Numbered from the stretch's first letter, positions 1-8,753 are shown. The stretch: DNA of 64,000 bases from Chitinophaga solisilvae (GCF_009928525.1 NZ_JAABOK010000002.1:186001-250000), one strand, 5' to 3'. Numbers and translations are program-made. The notes: generated by a model not told the origin, from the letters alone.

Positions 1-2
1 AG

Positions 3-908
3 CCCGACTGGCATGTGGATTCCTATTGGTGGAATTATTTCCCGCCGCACGACCGGAATGTGAATTATGACCTGAAGAAGTATCCTGAAAGATGGAATCA
101 GTTTAAACAGTATACCTATAATCAGATAGAAGAACTGATGACCGGTTACGGCAAGCTGGAGATACTGTGGCTGGACGGCGGCTGGGTAAGGCCGCTGAAG
201 CAGCAGACGCAGGAATCGCTCTCCTGGAGCAAGACGCCGCCGCAGGATCAGGACATTGATATGGGAAAGATCACTGCCATGGCCCGGAGCCATCAGCCCG
301 GACTGATAGTGGTAGACCGCAGCGTGCACGGGCCTTATGAGAACTACCGTACACCGGAGCAGCAGATCCCTGACAAGCCGCTGAGCTACCCATGGGAGAC
401 CTGTATGACGATGGGCGGTTCCTGGTCTTATGCACCCAATGACAAGTACAAATCCGTCAATACCCTGGTACATAACCTGGTGGATATAGTAGCGAAGGGC
501 GGTAACTACCTGTTGAATGTAGGCCCGGGCCCTGACGGGGAGCTGCATGATGCCGCCTATACAACTATGAAAGGTATCGGCGACTGGATGCATGTCAACG
601 GAGAGGCTATTTATGGTACGCGTGCCATAGCGCCTTACAAGGATGGCAAGGTATGTTTTACGCAGAAAAAAGACGGCACAGTGTACGCCATCTGCCTGCT
701 GGATGAAAATGAGTCCCTGCCGGCTGTTATTTCCTTTAAAGGTATCCGTCCCAAAAAGGGAGGAAGTGTGAATATGTTAGGGGTGTCCGGAAAATTAGTG
801 TGGAAAACTACCGGAAACGGAGTAGAGGTGAAGTTGCCTGAGGTATTACGTAGTAAAGGGTTTAAGCATGCTGTTGCTATTCGTTTGGGTAGTGTGGAAA
901 AGATGTGA
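3..908 (+). CDS. Alpha-L-fucosidase, GH29 (3' part; start outside window)
   Basis: The reading frame is open from the first bases, so the gene begins before the window and about 301 C-terminal residues are visible. GH29 enzymes hydrolyse terminal alpha-L-fucose by a retaining mechanism, normally in the periplasm or outside the cell in Bacteroidota. The motif EILWLDGGW holds the expected nucleophile Asp. Downstream GGNYLLNVGPGPDG and DWMHVNGEAIYGT are typical of the end of the GH29 catalytic barrel, and the last ~90 residues form the usual C-terminal beta domain. A terminator follows directly, so this is the last gene of its unit. The signal peptide and N-terminal half cannot be assessed. Confidence 0.9.
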   Translation, partial: PDWHVDSYWWNYFPPHDRNVNYDLKKYPERWNQFKQYTYNQIEELMTGYGKLEILWLDGGWVRPLKQQTQESLSWSKTPPQDQDIDMGKITAMARSHQPGLIVVDRSVHGPYENYRTPEQQIPDKPLSYPWETCMTMGGSWSYAPNDKYKSVNTLVHNLVDIVAKGGNYLLNVGPGPDGELHDAAYTTMKGIGDWMHVNGEAIYGTRAIAPYKDGKVCFTQKKDGTVYAICLLDENESLPAVISFKGIRPKKGGSVNMLGVSGKLVWKTTGNGVEVKLPEVLRSKGFKHAVAIRLGSVEKM

Positions 909-934
909 GTTTCCTGTTAGAAGAACGTGAAATA

Positions 935-973
935 AAAAAGAGGAACCGGATAACCCGCCGGCTCCTCTTTTTT
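935..973 (+). terminator. Rho-independent terminator after the fucosidase gene
   Basis: The stem AGAGGAACCGG / CCGGCTCCTCT has one mismatch and is flanked by an A-run and a T-run. It lies 27 bases after the fucosidase stop codon. Confidence 0.85.
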
Positions 974-1058
974 GTTATATAGTGGAATTATTAACGATAG
1001 TATGAACACGAGCGTTAGTAAAAAATATCTCTTTTAACCATAATCCGGAGGAACTGAT

Positions 1059-1838
1059 ATGGAACTTACTATGAACACTGCCGTGACCAAGCCCCATAGA
1101 ATACTGCTGGCAGAAGATGATAAGGCCTGGGGTGATATAGTTAAACGTAACCTCGAGAGTGTAGGGTATCAGGTGGAGCATTGCTGTAACGGACATGAGG
1201 CATGGGAAGAATTTCAGCGAAAACGTTATGATCTGCTGCTGGTGGACATTATGATGCCGAAGAAAAACGGTTTTGAACTGGCACAGGCCGTACGGGTACG
1301 TAATTCTCTCATCCCTATTTTCTTTCTTTCTGCAGAAAAAACAATGGATGCCGATCGGCTCCGTGGCTTTGAACTGGGGGCAGACGGCTACATCGTTAAG
1401 CCTTTCAGCCTGCTGGAGCTGCAGCGCCGTATCAAAGCCTTCCTGAAATGGACCCGCCCCGTAAAATCCGAACTGCTCGTAGGGCATGTATTCGGGGATT
1501 ATACCTACAACTACCGCAAACTCAAAGTCTATAAGAATAATAATATGGGAGAGGCCATCGCTACTTTTTCTCCCACAGAAGCCAAAATTATCAGGTACTT
1601 CTTCAGCCGTCCCAATATCATCATCAAGAAGGATGAACTGCTGATGAAAATCTGGGGTAAGGACGATTTCCACGCCAGCCGCAGTATGGATGTGTTTGTA
1701 GGGAAAATCCGCAAGCAGCTGAGGATTGAGCCGCGGGTAACCCTGGAAACCATTTTCAATGTAGGCCTGCGCCTGAACGTCCCGGAAGACCTCCTGCCGG
1801 AAAAGATCACTATCCCCTTGCAGAATAAACTTCAATAA
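1059..1838 (+). CDS. OmpR/PhoB-type response regulator (orphan)
   Basis: A 259-residue two-domain regulator. The receiver domain (about residues 12-128) has the acidic pair E19/D20, phosphoacceptor D63 in LLLVDIMMP, S91 and K114 in YIVKPF. The C-terminal part (about 150-245) is a winged-helix DNA-binding domain of the Trans_reg_C type (FSPTEAKIIRYF, SMDVFVGKIRKQL). GGAGG lies about 8 bases before the chosen ATG. No histidine kinase gene is adjacent on either side, so its partner must lie elsewhere. The gene is flanked by a terminator upstream and a long inverted repeat downstream, so it is probably transcribed alone. Target genes are unknown. Confidence 0.9.
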   Translation: MELTMNTAVTKPHRILLAEDDKAWGDIVKRNLESVGYQVEHCCNGHEAWEEFQRKRYDLLLVDIMMPKKNGFELAQAVRVRNSLIPIFFLSAEKTMDADRLRGFELGADGYIVKPFSLLELQRRIKAFLKWTRPVKSELLVGHVFGDYTYNYRKLKVYKNNNMGEAIATFSPTEAKIIRYFFSRPNIIIKKDELLMKIWGKDDFHASRSMDVFVGKIRKQLRIEPRVTLETIFNVGLRLNVPEDLLPEKITIPLQNKLQ

Positions 1839-1845
1839 TATTTTA

Positions 1846-2055
1846 TTATTTGATTATTTGAGATTTTGAATAAATCGGGGAGCCCCGTTGAGTATTTACG
1901 GATTTTGGAATTTTGGAATGTTGAGATTTTATAAATGGCAGAAACACAGTGAATGTCTTCGCTGCATTATAAAATCTCAACATTCCAAAATTCCAAAATC
2001 CGTAAATACTCAACGGGGCTCCCTGATTTATTCAAAATCTCAAATAATCAAATAA
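1846..2055. repeat. Long inverted repeat, copy A (89-nt arms)
   Basis: Left arm 1846-1934 and right arm 1967-2055 are complementary over 89 nt with one mismatch; the 32-nt loop is 1935-1966. The arms contain reiterated words of the TTATTTGATTATTTGAGATTTTG type plus a GC block AGCCCCGTTGAG. The loop border carries GCGAAGA on the minus strand (1956-1962), a word found at the tip of other copies. It sits between the response regulator gene and relA/spoT. It could end upstream transcription, but there is no classical short stem with a T-run. Confidence 0.9.
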
Positions 2056-2104
2056 CTAAATAACCACATCTCAAAGATTATATTAAATCGTAACTTTAAG
2101 GCCA

Positions 2105-4348
2105 ATGGAAACAGTGGCAGTTCAAAAATACAACTTAGACGAAGAGCAGGAGAAGAAAGAAATCGTCCGGCATTACCGCGCCCTGCTGAGAGCGCTGAAA
2201 CCCCGTCTGAAAAAAGGCGACAGGGAGCTGGTACGTACTGCTTTTGAAATGGCGGCAGATGCGCATAAGGAAATGCGCCGGAAATCCGGTGAGCCTTATA
2301 TCCTGCATCCGCTGGCAGTGGCGCAGATATGCGTGGAAGAAATCGGGCTGGGCGTACGCTCCGCCATCTGTGCATTGCTGCACGATACCGTGGAAGATAC
2401 GGAAGTGACGCTGGAAGACGTATCCCGGGAATTCGGAATTGAAATCGCGCATATCGTTGACGGGCTGACTAAAATATCCACCGTAATAGATTCCAGCACC
2501 AGCACCGCACAGGCAGAGAACTTCAAAAAAATACTGCTGACGCTGGCAGACGATCCCAGGGTAATACTTATCAAGCTGGCAGACAGGTTGCATAACATGC
2601 GCACCCTGGATAGCATGAGCCGGGAGAAACAGCTGAAAATAGCTTCCGAAACCGTATTTATATATGCACCGCTGGCGCATCGCCTGGGGCTGTATAACAT
2701 CAAATCGGAGATGGAAGACCTGGCGATGAAATACACGGAACAGCAGACCTACCGTGAAATCGCTAAAAGACTCAAGGAAACGAAACGTGAACGTACCCGC
2801 TATATCAATGAATTTATCAAGCCTATCAAGGAAGTACTCCAGGAAGAAGGCTTTAACTTCGAGATTTACGGGCGCCCGAAGTCTATCCATTCTATTCACA
2901 ACAAAATCAAAACCAAAGGCGTCGCCTTTGAAGAAGTATACGACCTCTTCGCTATCCGTATCATCCTGGATTCCGCACTGGACAAGGAAAAGGCTGATTG
3001 CTGGAAGGTATATTCCATTATTACCGACTTTTACCATCCCAGCCCGGAACGTACCCGCGACTGGCTCAGTAATCCCAAATCCAACGGCTACGAGGCCTTG
3101 CATGTAACTGTAATGGGGCCGCAGGGTAAATGGGTGGAAGTACAGATCCGCTCCAAGCGTATGAATGACTACGCGGAAAAAGGCGTGGCGGCGCACTGGC
3201 GCTATAAGGAAGGCGCACAGAACCCGCAGCAGGAATCCAAATTCGATCAGTGGTTTACCCAGATCCGCGAAATCCTGAGTAACCCGGATTCCAATACCCT
3301 GGACTTCCTGGCCGATTTCAAGAGCAACCTCTTCACCGAAGAAATTTACGTGTATACCCCTAAAGGCGACCTGAAAATACTGCCGGTAAACTCTACCGCA
3401 CTGGATTTCGCCTATTCTATTCACAGTGCCGTCGGTAACAAGTGTATCGGGGCCAAAGTGAACTATAAACTGGTGCCGCTCAGCCATAAGCTGCGCAGCG
3501 GAGATCAGGTGGAGATCATCACCTCCAATAAACAGAAACCGTCGGAAGACTGGCTTAACTTTGTGCTGACAGCCAAGGCAAAATCCAAAATCAAGGATGC
3601 GCTGAAGGAAGAAAAACGTAAAGTGGCCATGGACGGGAAAGCTGCGCTGGAACGCAAGCTGGACCATATGAAGATCGCCGCCAGCCAGCATAACATCAAT
3701 GAGCTGGTGCAATTCTATAAACAACCTTCCCCGCTGGATCTGTACTATCAGATTGCGGTGAAAAATATTGACCTCAAGGAACTGAAACAGTTCTCGGTGC
3801 TGGGCGACAAACTGGAGCCGCCCAAACCGGTGAAAATACCGGAACACGTGCCTGAAGAGCATGTCAAACATCAGCTGCCTTCCAAAAAGGATGCGGAACT
3901 GATTATCTTCGGCGAAAGCTCCGACAAGATTGCCTATAAGCTGGCTAACTGCTGCCGCCCCATCCCCGGCGACGACGTTTTCGGGTTCATTACTGCCAGC
4001 GAAGGCCTTAAAATTCACCGTACCAACTGTCCGAATGCCGCACAGCTGCTGGCTAACTATGGCCACCGCGTAGTGAAAACGAAATGGGTGAAAAACCGTG
4101 AAATCTCCTTCCTCACGGGATTACGGATCATTGGTATGGACGATGTAGGCGTCATTCACAAAATCACCAATATCATCTCCGGCGAACTGAAAGTGAATAT
4201 CTCCGCCCTCAGTATTGAGTCCAAGGAAGGCCTGTTCGAGGGCCTTATCAAAGTCTACGTGCACGATAAAGAAGAGCTGGACGAACTGGTAGACAGGCTC
4301 AAAAGGCTGGATGGCATTCAATCTGTACAGCGCCTGGAAGAATCCTGA
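2105..4348 (+). CDS. Bifunctional (p)ppGpp synthetase/hydrolase (RelA/SpoT family)
   Basis: A 747-residue long RSH enzyme that makes and degrades the stringent-response alarmone (p)ppGpp in the cytoplasm. Visible domains in order: HD hydrolase domain (H93-D94 in LLHDTVED; later KLADRLHNMRTL), synthetase domain (EEVYDLFAIRII, SNGYEALHVTV, EVQIRSKRMNDYAEKG), TGS domain (EIYVYTPKGDLKILP, around 420-480), a zinc-finger/helical region with the CC pair of NCCRPIPGD, and a C-terminal ACT domain (GLRIIGMDDVGVIHKIT to the end). The length is usual for the family. Because both catalytic regions look intact, a dual-function enzyme is more likely than a pure synthetase. The start ATG lies just past inverted repeat A. 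Confidence 0.95.
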   Translation: METVAVQKYNLDEEQEKKEIVRHYRALLRALKPRLKKGDRELVRTAFEMAADAHKEMRRKSGEPYILHPLAVAQICVEEIGLGVRSAICALLHDTVEDTEVTLEDVSREFGIEIAHIVDGLTKISTVIDSSTSTAQAENFKKILLTLADDPRVILIKLADRLHNMRTLDSMSREKQLKIASETVFIYAPLAHRLGLYNIKSEMEDLAMKYTEQQTYREIAKRLKETKRERTRYINEFIKPIKEVLQEEGFNFEIYGRPKSIHSIHNKIKTKGVAFEEVYDLFAIRIILDSALDKEKADCWKVYSIITDFYHPSPERTRDWLSNPKSNGYEALHVTVMGPQGKWVEVQIRSKRMNDYAEKGVAAHWRYKEGAQNPQQESKFDQWFTQIREILSNPDSNTLDFLADFKSNLFTEEIYVYTPKGDLKILPVNSTALDFAYSIHSAVGNKCIGAKVNYKLVPLSHKLRSGDQVEIITSNKQKPSEDWLNFVLTAKAKSKIKDALKEEKRKVAMDGKAALERKLDHMKIAASQHNINELVQFYKQPSPLDLYYQIAVKNIDLKELKQFSVLGDKLEPPKPVKIPEHVPEEHVKHQLPSKKDAELIIFGESSDKIAYKLANCCRPIPGDDVFGFITASEGLKIHRTNCPNAAQLLANYGHRVVKTKWVKNREISFLTGLRIIGMDDVGVIHKITNIISGELKVNISALSIESKEGLFEGLIKVYVHDKEELDELVDRLKRLDGIQSVQRLEES

Positions 4349-4351
4349 TTC

Positions 4352-4474
4352 ATTTGAAATTTGGTTATTTGAGATTTGGTTATTTAAAATGCAGCGAAGA
4401 TCATAGCTGATTGTATTCGCTTATATCCCCGCTGCATTTTAAATAACCAAATCTTAAATAACCAAATCTCAAAT
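4352..4474. repeat. Long inverted repeat, copy B (45-nt arms)
   Basis: Left arm 4352-4396 and right arm 4430-4474 match with two mismatches; the loop is 4397-4429. The arms are tandem words ATTTGAGATTTGGTTATTT, and the tip carries GCGAAGA at 4394-4400. It starts 4 bases after the relA/spoT stop codon and ends 3 bases before the purA promoter, so it fills the space between two transcription units. Confidence 0.9.
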
Positions 4475-4476
4475 AA

Positions 4477-4507
4477 TTTGATTTTGTTGTAATTCAGCTT
4501 AATTTTG
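4477..4507 (+). promoter_or_regulatory. Bacteroidota-type promoter of purA
   Basis: TTTG at 4477-4480, a 19-base spacer and TAATTTTG at 4500-4507 match the Bacteroidota -33/-7 consensus TTTG-N19-TAnnTTTG. Transcription would start near 4514, giving a leader of about 40 bases before the purA ATG. Confidence 0.8.
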
Positions 4508-4553
4508 CGTCTTCTTTTAAAAGCAACAACCTCCGATAATTAATTAAATCATT

Positions 4554-5825
4554 ATGGTAGACGTTTTGTTAGGCCTGCAATGGGGCGACGAAGGCAAAGG
4601 TAAAATTGTGGACTATTTTGCCGGCAAGTACGACGTGATTGCCCGTTTTCAGGGTGGTCCGAATGCCGGACATACGCTGTATGTAAACGGACAAAAAGTG
4701 GTGTTACGCACTATTCCTTCCGGAGTATTCCACGAAAAAACCATTAACCTTATCGGAAACGGCGTGGTGCTGGACCCGGTAGCTTTCAAGAAAGAGAGCG
4801 AAGATATTGCTGCCCTGGGCATTGACCTGACAAAAAATCTGTTTATTGCAGAAAAAACGCATATCATTGTTCCTACGCACCGTGCGCTGGACAAGGCTTC
4901 TGAATTATCCAAAGGACACGAAAAAATCGGTTCTACCCTGAAAGGGATCGGACCTGCGTATATGGATAAAACCGGCCGTAACGGTTTAAGGGTAGGAGAT
5001 GTTGTTTCTCCTGATTTTAAAGAGCTGTATGAAAAGCTGAAGCAGAAGCATCTGCAGATGCTGTCACAATACCAGGTAGAAGGCCTGGATGCAGATATTG
5101 CCGCATGGGAAGCTGAATTCTTCGAAGCTATTCCTTTCCTGAAAAAAATGAATATCGTGAGCGGTGAATATTTCCTGAATGAAAAACTGAAAGCCGGTCA
5201 GAAAGTACTGGCGGAAGGCGCTCAGGGAAGCATGCTGGATGTGGACTTCGGTACTTATCCGTTCGTGACTTCTTCCAATACTATTTCTGCGGGCGTTTGT
5301 ACCGGACTGGGTATTGCACCGCAGTGGATTAAAGAAGTGATTGGTGTGACCAAAGCGTACTGCACCCGTGTGGGTAGCGGACCTTTCCCTACTGAACTGC
5401 ACGATGCTACTGGCGAAAAGCTGCGTGCTGCCGGTCATGAGTTCGGCGCTGTTACTGGTCGCCCCCGCCGCTGTGGCTGGATTGACCTGGTTGCACTGAA
5501 CTATACCTGCATGCTGAGCGGCGTTACCCAACTGGTGATGACCAAAAGTGATGTATTGGATGAATTTGATGAAGTACTGGCCTGCACCGCCTATGAAATC
5601 GACGGCCGTCAAACCAAACAACTGCCTTTCCAGCTGAACGGACTGGAAATAAAACCAGTGTATGAAACCTTCGGTGGCTGGACAGAAAAAACTGCTACTT
5701 GTAAGCAATTCAACGAGTTACCGGCTGAAATGAAAGCATTTGTTTCATCAGTAGATAAGTATCTGGGCGTTCCCGTGAAATACGTTTCCAACGGGCCCGG
5801 ACGCGATCAGATCCTGGAGAGATAA
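4554..5825 (+). CDS. purA: Adenylosuccinate synthetase
   Basis: A 423-residue cytoplasmic enzyme that joins IMP and aspartate using GTP, the first step from IMP to AMP. The N-terminal signature QWGDEGKGKIVD (residues 9-20) and GPNAGHT hold the GTP/IMP site and catalytic Asp/His. Other family blocks are KGIGPAY, EGAQGSMLDVDFGTYPFVT, and TTGRPRR-like TGRPRRCGW near residue 300. The length is normal. It has its own promoter and is followed by a separate acidic-protein gene. Confidence 0.97.
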   Translation: MVDVLLGLQWGDEGKGKIVDYFAGKYDVIARFQGGPNAGHTLYVNGQKVVLRTIPSGVFHEKTINLIGNGVVLDPVAFKKESEDIAALGIDLTKNLFIAEKTHIIVPTHRALDKASELSKGHEKIGSTLKGIGPAYMDKTGRNGLRVGDVVSPDFKELYEKLKQKHLQMLSQYQVEGLDADIAAWEAEFFEAIPFLKKMNIVSGEYFLNEKLKAGQKVLAEGAQGSMLDVDFGTYPFVTSSNTISAGVCTGLGIAPQWIKEVIGVTKAYCTRVGSGPFPTELHDATGEKLRAAGHEFGAVTGRPRRCGWIDLVALNYTCMLSGVTQLVMTKSDVLDEFDEVLACTAYEIDGRQTKQLPFQLNGLEIKPVYETFGGWTEKTATCKQFNELPAEMKAFVSSVDKYLGVPVKYVSNGPGRDQILER

Positions 5826-5919
5826 ATGACAAAAAATTAAGGAAAAAAAACGGCAAAAAAAATTTGGCTAATAAAAAAAACTATTAAAACTTTACGGCAA
5901 AGAAATAAGTAAACCTATT

Positions 5920-6375
5920 ATGAAATCAAAATCTGATAAAGAGAAAGAGACGAAGAAAACTACTTCTCCTAAGACTGCCAAAGACGCTCCTAAAGCTGCT
6001 AAGCCTAAGAAAGAGGTGGAGGATGATGATGATGAGGACGAAGATGAAGAAGAAACAGCTTCAAAAAAGACCTCAAAGAAATCAGATAAGCCAGCTTCTA
6101 AATCCAAACGTAAAAGCGATGACGACGAGGATGATGAAGACGGAGATGACGATAGCGATGATGATATGGATGACGCATGGGAGAAGGGAGAAGATGATGA
6201 CTATGATCCTGACTTCGAAGAATTCGATATGCCTAAGTCTAAAGGTAAGCGCGGCCGCCCTGGTGGCACCACTAAAAAAGGCGCTGACGATGATGACGAT
6301 CTGGGCCTCGATGACGATTTCAAGGACATGGATCTGTTCAACGACCGCTTCGATGACGACGACGACGATTTTTAA
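5920..6375 (+). CDS. Extremely acidic low-complexity protein with an AT-hook-like motif
   Basis: A 151-residue protein made of a Lys/Ser/Thr-rich N-terminus (1-33), runs of Asp/Glu (34-46, 67-86, 123-132, 145-150) and a short basic island KRGRPGG at 110-116 resembling the GRP core of an AT-hook. No signal peptide or membrane segment is visible, and most of the chain should be disordered. The function is not recognised. Acidic stretches with a GRP core suggest binding to nucleic acids or basic proteins; that is inference only. The opposite strand is also open over part of it because of codon bias, but the plus frame has a good start and clear protein-like composition. It lies 94 bases after purA. 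Confidence 0.75.
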   Translation: MKSKSDKEKETKKTTSPKTAKDAPKAAKPKKEVEDDDDEDEDEEETASKKTSKKSDKPASKSKRKSDDDEDDEDGDDDSDDDMDDAWEKGEDDDYDPDFEEFDMPKSKGKRGRPGGTTKKGADDDDDLGLDDDFKDMDLFNDRFDDDDDDF

Positions 6376-6437
6376 GCACTAAAAGCGATTGTTATCAGGA
6401 TATTCCACACTTTTCCGATTGATGATCACAAAATATT

Positions 6438-6486
6438 TAAACAACAAATGTTGAATTGGGGCAACCAGTTCAACATTTGTTGTTTA
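6438..6486 (+). promoter_or_regulatory. Perfect hairpin covering the pabB start codon
   Basis: Arms 6438-6455 and 6469-6486 are perfectly complementary over 18 nt with a 13-nt loop. The left arm contains the ATG of pabB (6448-6450). No T-run follows, so it does not look like a terminator. In the mRNA the start codon would be paired, which suggests control of translation start. Confidence 0.75.
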
Positions 6487-7692
6487 TTGGACAATAACAA
6501 CTATGCCTCCGGCTATCATCATTTCGAAGTCTTACTAGGCGCTGATGCGCTGCAAACGCTGGAACTCAATGCCGGCAACGCTTTTGAATCCCTGGACCAG
6601 TTCCATTCCACTCACCGGGACTGGCTTTTCGGACACCTTGCTTACGACCTGAAGAATGAAACTGTACCCGGTCTGCAGTCGGACAACTACGACGGTATCG
6701 GGCTGGATGACCTGTGTTTTTTCCGGCCACGTGTAGTAATACAGTTGCAGCGGGGAAAAGTGCATATCGGCGGCATCAGCTTTTCTGAAGAAGATGCGCT
6801 GGCAGTTTTACGGGATGTGCAGCGTATGCCCGTCAACGTTACTCCGCCCGCAGCGCTTATAAAAGGGCCGCTTCAGGCACGGCTTGACCATGACCGCTAC
6901 ATCAGTGCAGTAAAAGCCCTGCAGGCGCATATCCTGCGCGGTGATTGCTATGAAGTGAATTTCTGCCGGGAAAATTATATGGAAGATGCCAGCGTGTATC
7001 CGCCGGCGTTATTTGCACAGCTGAATGCGTTGTCGCCCGCACCTTTTGCCGCTTTCTACAAATGGAGGCACCGTTACCTGATCAGCTCCAGCCCGGAACG
7101 CTTCATGCAGAAGACAGGCAACACGGTTATCTCCCAGCCTATCAAAGGTACCAGCAGAAAGGATGCCGATCCGGCTACGGATCAGCGTCTGCGGCAGGAA
7201 CTGCAGCGTAATCCGAAGGAGCGCGCTGAAAACATTATGGTGGTAGACCTGGTAAGAAATGATCTTTCACATACTGCCGTGCGCGGGAGTGTGCAGGTGA
7301 CGGAACTTTGCGGTATCTACACCTTCGCACAGGTGCATCAGATGATTTCAACCATTTCCGCGGAACTGCCGCCGGAACTGCCGCTTACAGCCGTTATCCG
7401 GCACGCCTTCCCAATGGGTTCCATGACCGGCGCACCCAAAATACGCGTCATGCAGCTGATAGAGCAATATGAACAAACCCGCCGCGGCCTTTACTCCGGC
7501 GCCGTAGGCTACTTCACTCCCGAAGGGAACTTCGATTTCAACGTTGTCATCCGCAGCATGCTGTACAATGCAGCCAATAAATACCTTTCCTTCCAGACCG
7601 GCTCCGCTGTTACCTTCTACAGTGACCCGGTAAAAGAATGGGAAGAGTGTTTGCTGAAGGCAGACGCGATGAAGAAAGTACTGAACAGATAA
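6448..7692 (+). CDS. pabB: Aminodeoxychorismate synthase component I-like
   Basis: A 414-residue chorismate-binding enzyme. The family converts chorismate and ammonia/glutamine to 4-amino-4-deoxychorismate for folate. Visible blocks: a variable N-terminal part (1-130), then the chorismate-binding domain with GDCYEVNFC, SSSPERF, QPIKGTSRK, NIMVVDLVRNDL, FPMGSMTGAPK and YSGAVGYFTPEG. The PIKGT block and the lack of TrpE-specific features favour PabB over anthranilate synthase, but the split is not certain from sequence alone. No pabA or pabC gene is adjacent. The start codon is inside a perfect hairpin. An inverted repeat follows 2 bases after the stop. Confidence 0.85.
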   Translation: MLNWGNQFNICCLLDNNNYASGYHHFEVLLGADALQTLELNAGNAFESLDQFHSTHRDWLFGHLAYDLKNETVPGLQSDNYDGIGLDDLCFFRPRVVIQLQRGKVHIGGISFSEEDALAVLRDVQRMPVNVTPPAALIKGPLQARLDHDRYISAVKALQAHILRGDCYEVNFCRENYMEDASVYPPALFAQLNALSPAPFAAFYKWRHRYLISSSPERFMQKTGNTVISQPIKGTSRKDADPATDQRLRQELQRNPKERAENIMVVDLVRNDLSHTAVRGSVQVTELCGIYTFAQVHQMISTISAELPPELPLTAVIRHAFPMGSMTGAPKIRVMQLIEQYEQTRRGLYSGAVGYFTPEGNFDFNVVIRSMLYNAANKYLSFQTGSAVTFYSDPVKEWEECLLKADAMKKVLNR

Positions 7693-7694
7693 TT

Positions 7695-7839
7695 AATTAC
7701 GAATTACGAATTGCGAATTACGAATGTAGAAGCGAATTTTAAAACGAAGATTAAAGGTGATAAGTATTAAATATCCTCTTTAATCTTCGTTTTAAAATTC
7801 GCTTCTACATTCGTAATTCGCAATTCGTAATTCGTAATT
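7695..7839. repeat. Long inverted repeat, copy C (62-nt arms)
   Basis: Arms 7695-7756 and 7778-7839 are perfectly complementary over 62 nt, with a 21-nt loop. The outer part is tandem AATTACGAATTGCGAATTACG; the tip is ACGAAGATTAAAG. It exactly fills the space between the convergent genes pabB and the epimerase, whose last stop-codon base it includes, so it may serve as a two-way terminator. Confidence 0.9.
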
Positions 7840-8753
7840 CAAGCCTTAAATATTTGTTCCATCGCCTCCTTCACCGTCGGATAGGAGAACTGAAACCCGG
7901 TATCCTGGATTTTCTGGGAAGATGCTTTCACACTTTTGAGTACTTCTACGCTCATTTCGCCGAGGGCGAGCTTGAGGGCGAAAGCGGGAACATAGCTGGT
8001 GATGAAGCTGTTGCCTTTGGCAGCGTGGGCCATGGCGAGTACCAGTTCCTTATGGGTGACAGGGTTGGGCGCTACGGCATTGTAGATACCTTCCAGCCGG
8101 TCGTTGACGATAGCGTTGAAATAAAGGCGTACGAGGTCCTGCAGGTGTATCCAGCTGATGAACTGATCACCGGAGCCGAGTACGGTGGCAAAGCCGAATT
8201 TCAGTGGTTTATAGAATTCTTTCAGGGCACCGCCATCTTTACTGAGACAGATGCCGGTGCGGAAGATGACGAGTTTTTTATTGAGGGTGGTAACGGGTAA
8301 AATACTTTTCTCCCAGGCCAGGGTGGTGCTGCCGAGGTAGTCGGTAGCCGGCGGATCTGTTTCCCTGAAAATATGATCGGTGTATTCTCCATAGAAGCCG
8401 GTTGCGGATGCGCTGATAACCTTTTTGATTTTATTGGGATGACTGCGCATCATTTTAAAAAGCAGGTCGCTGCTTTTGGTGCGGCTGTCGATGATTTCCT
8501 GTTTGCGGGCGGCCGTCCAGCGTTTTTCGCCTACGTTGGCGCCTGCGAGGTGAACAACATAATCAGCTGCCTGCAGGGCAGTAACGTCCAGTGTCTGGTT
8601 ATTTATATCCCATGCTGCATAGGTAACAGATTTGTTTGTGCCTTTGGCGGGATCCCTGGTATAAATAATCACCTTGTATCCACGCTCCAGCAGCAGGCGG
8701 GTTAACGCCGTACCTATCAATCCTGTTCCACCGGTTATAATAACGGTCTCCAT
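7839..8753 (-). CDS. TIGR01777-family NAD(P)-dependent epimerase-like protein
   Basis: A 304-residue protein of the extended SDR superfamily. The N-terminus METVIITGGTGLIGTAL holds the GxxGxxG nucleotide-binding motif; DYVVHLAGANVGEKRW and SASATGFYGE are typical of the TIGR01777/SDR39U1 group. The C-terminus has the DUF1731-like block ending QDTGFQFSYPTVKEAM. The substrate is unknown for the family. It converges on pabB and diverges from the exported-protein gene at 8944. Confidence 0.9.
   Translation of the reverse strand: METVIITGGTGLIGTALTRLLLERGYKVIIYTRDPAKGTNKSVTYAAWDINNQTLDVTALQAADYVVHLAGANVGEKRWTAARKQEIIDSRTKSSDLLFKMMRSHPNKIKKVISASATGFYGEYTDHIFRETDPPATDYLGSTTLAWEKSILPVTTLNKKLVIFRTGICLSKDGGALKEFYKPLKFGFATVLGSGDQFISWIHLQDLVRLYFNAIVNDRLEGIYNAVAPNPVTHKELVLAMAHAAKGNSFITSYVPAFALKLALGEMSVEVLKSVKASSQKIQDTGFQFSYPTVKEAMEQIFKA

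Noticed and set aside
975..1835. Long open frame on the minus strand opposite the response regulator gene
   Set aside because: It is the antisense of a clear OmpR-type gene and has no recognisable domain.
1846..2055. Insertion sequence ends or MITE with target duplication
   Set aside because: No flanking direct repeats or transposase were seen, and the arms span nearly the full gap; a palindromic repeat describes it better.
2135..4066. 643-codon minus-strand frame opposite relA/spoT
   Set aside because: Codon bias of relA/spoT leaves the opposite strand open; the product has no family features.
6023..6382. Met/Thr-rich plus-strand frame overlapping the acidic-protein gene
   Set aside because: It is a shifted reading of GAT/GAC repeats, giving a low-complexity Met/Thr/Lys product.
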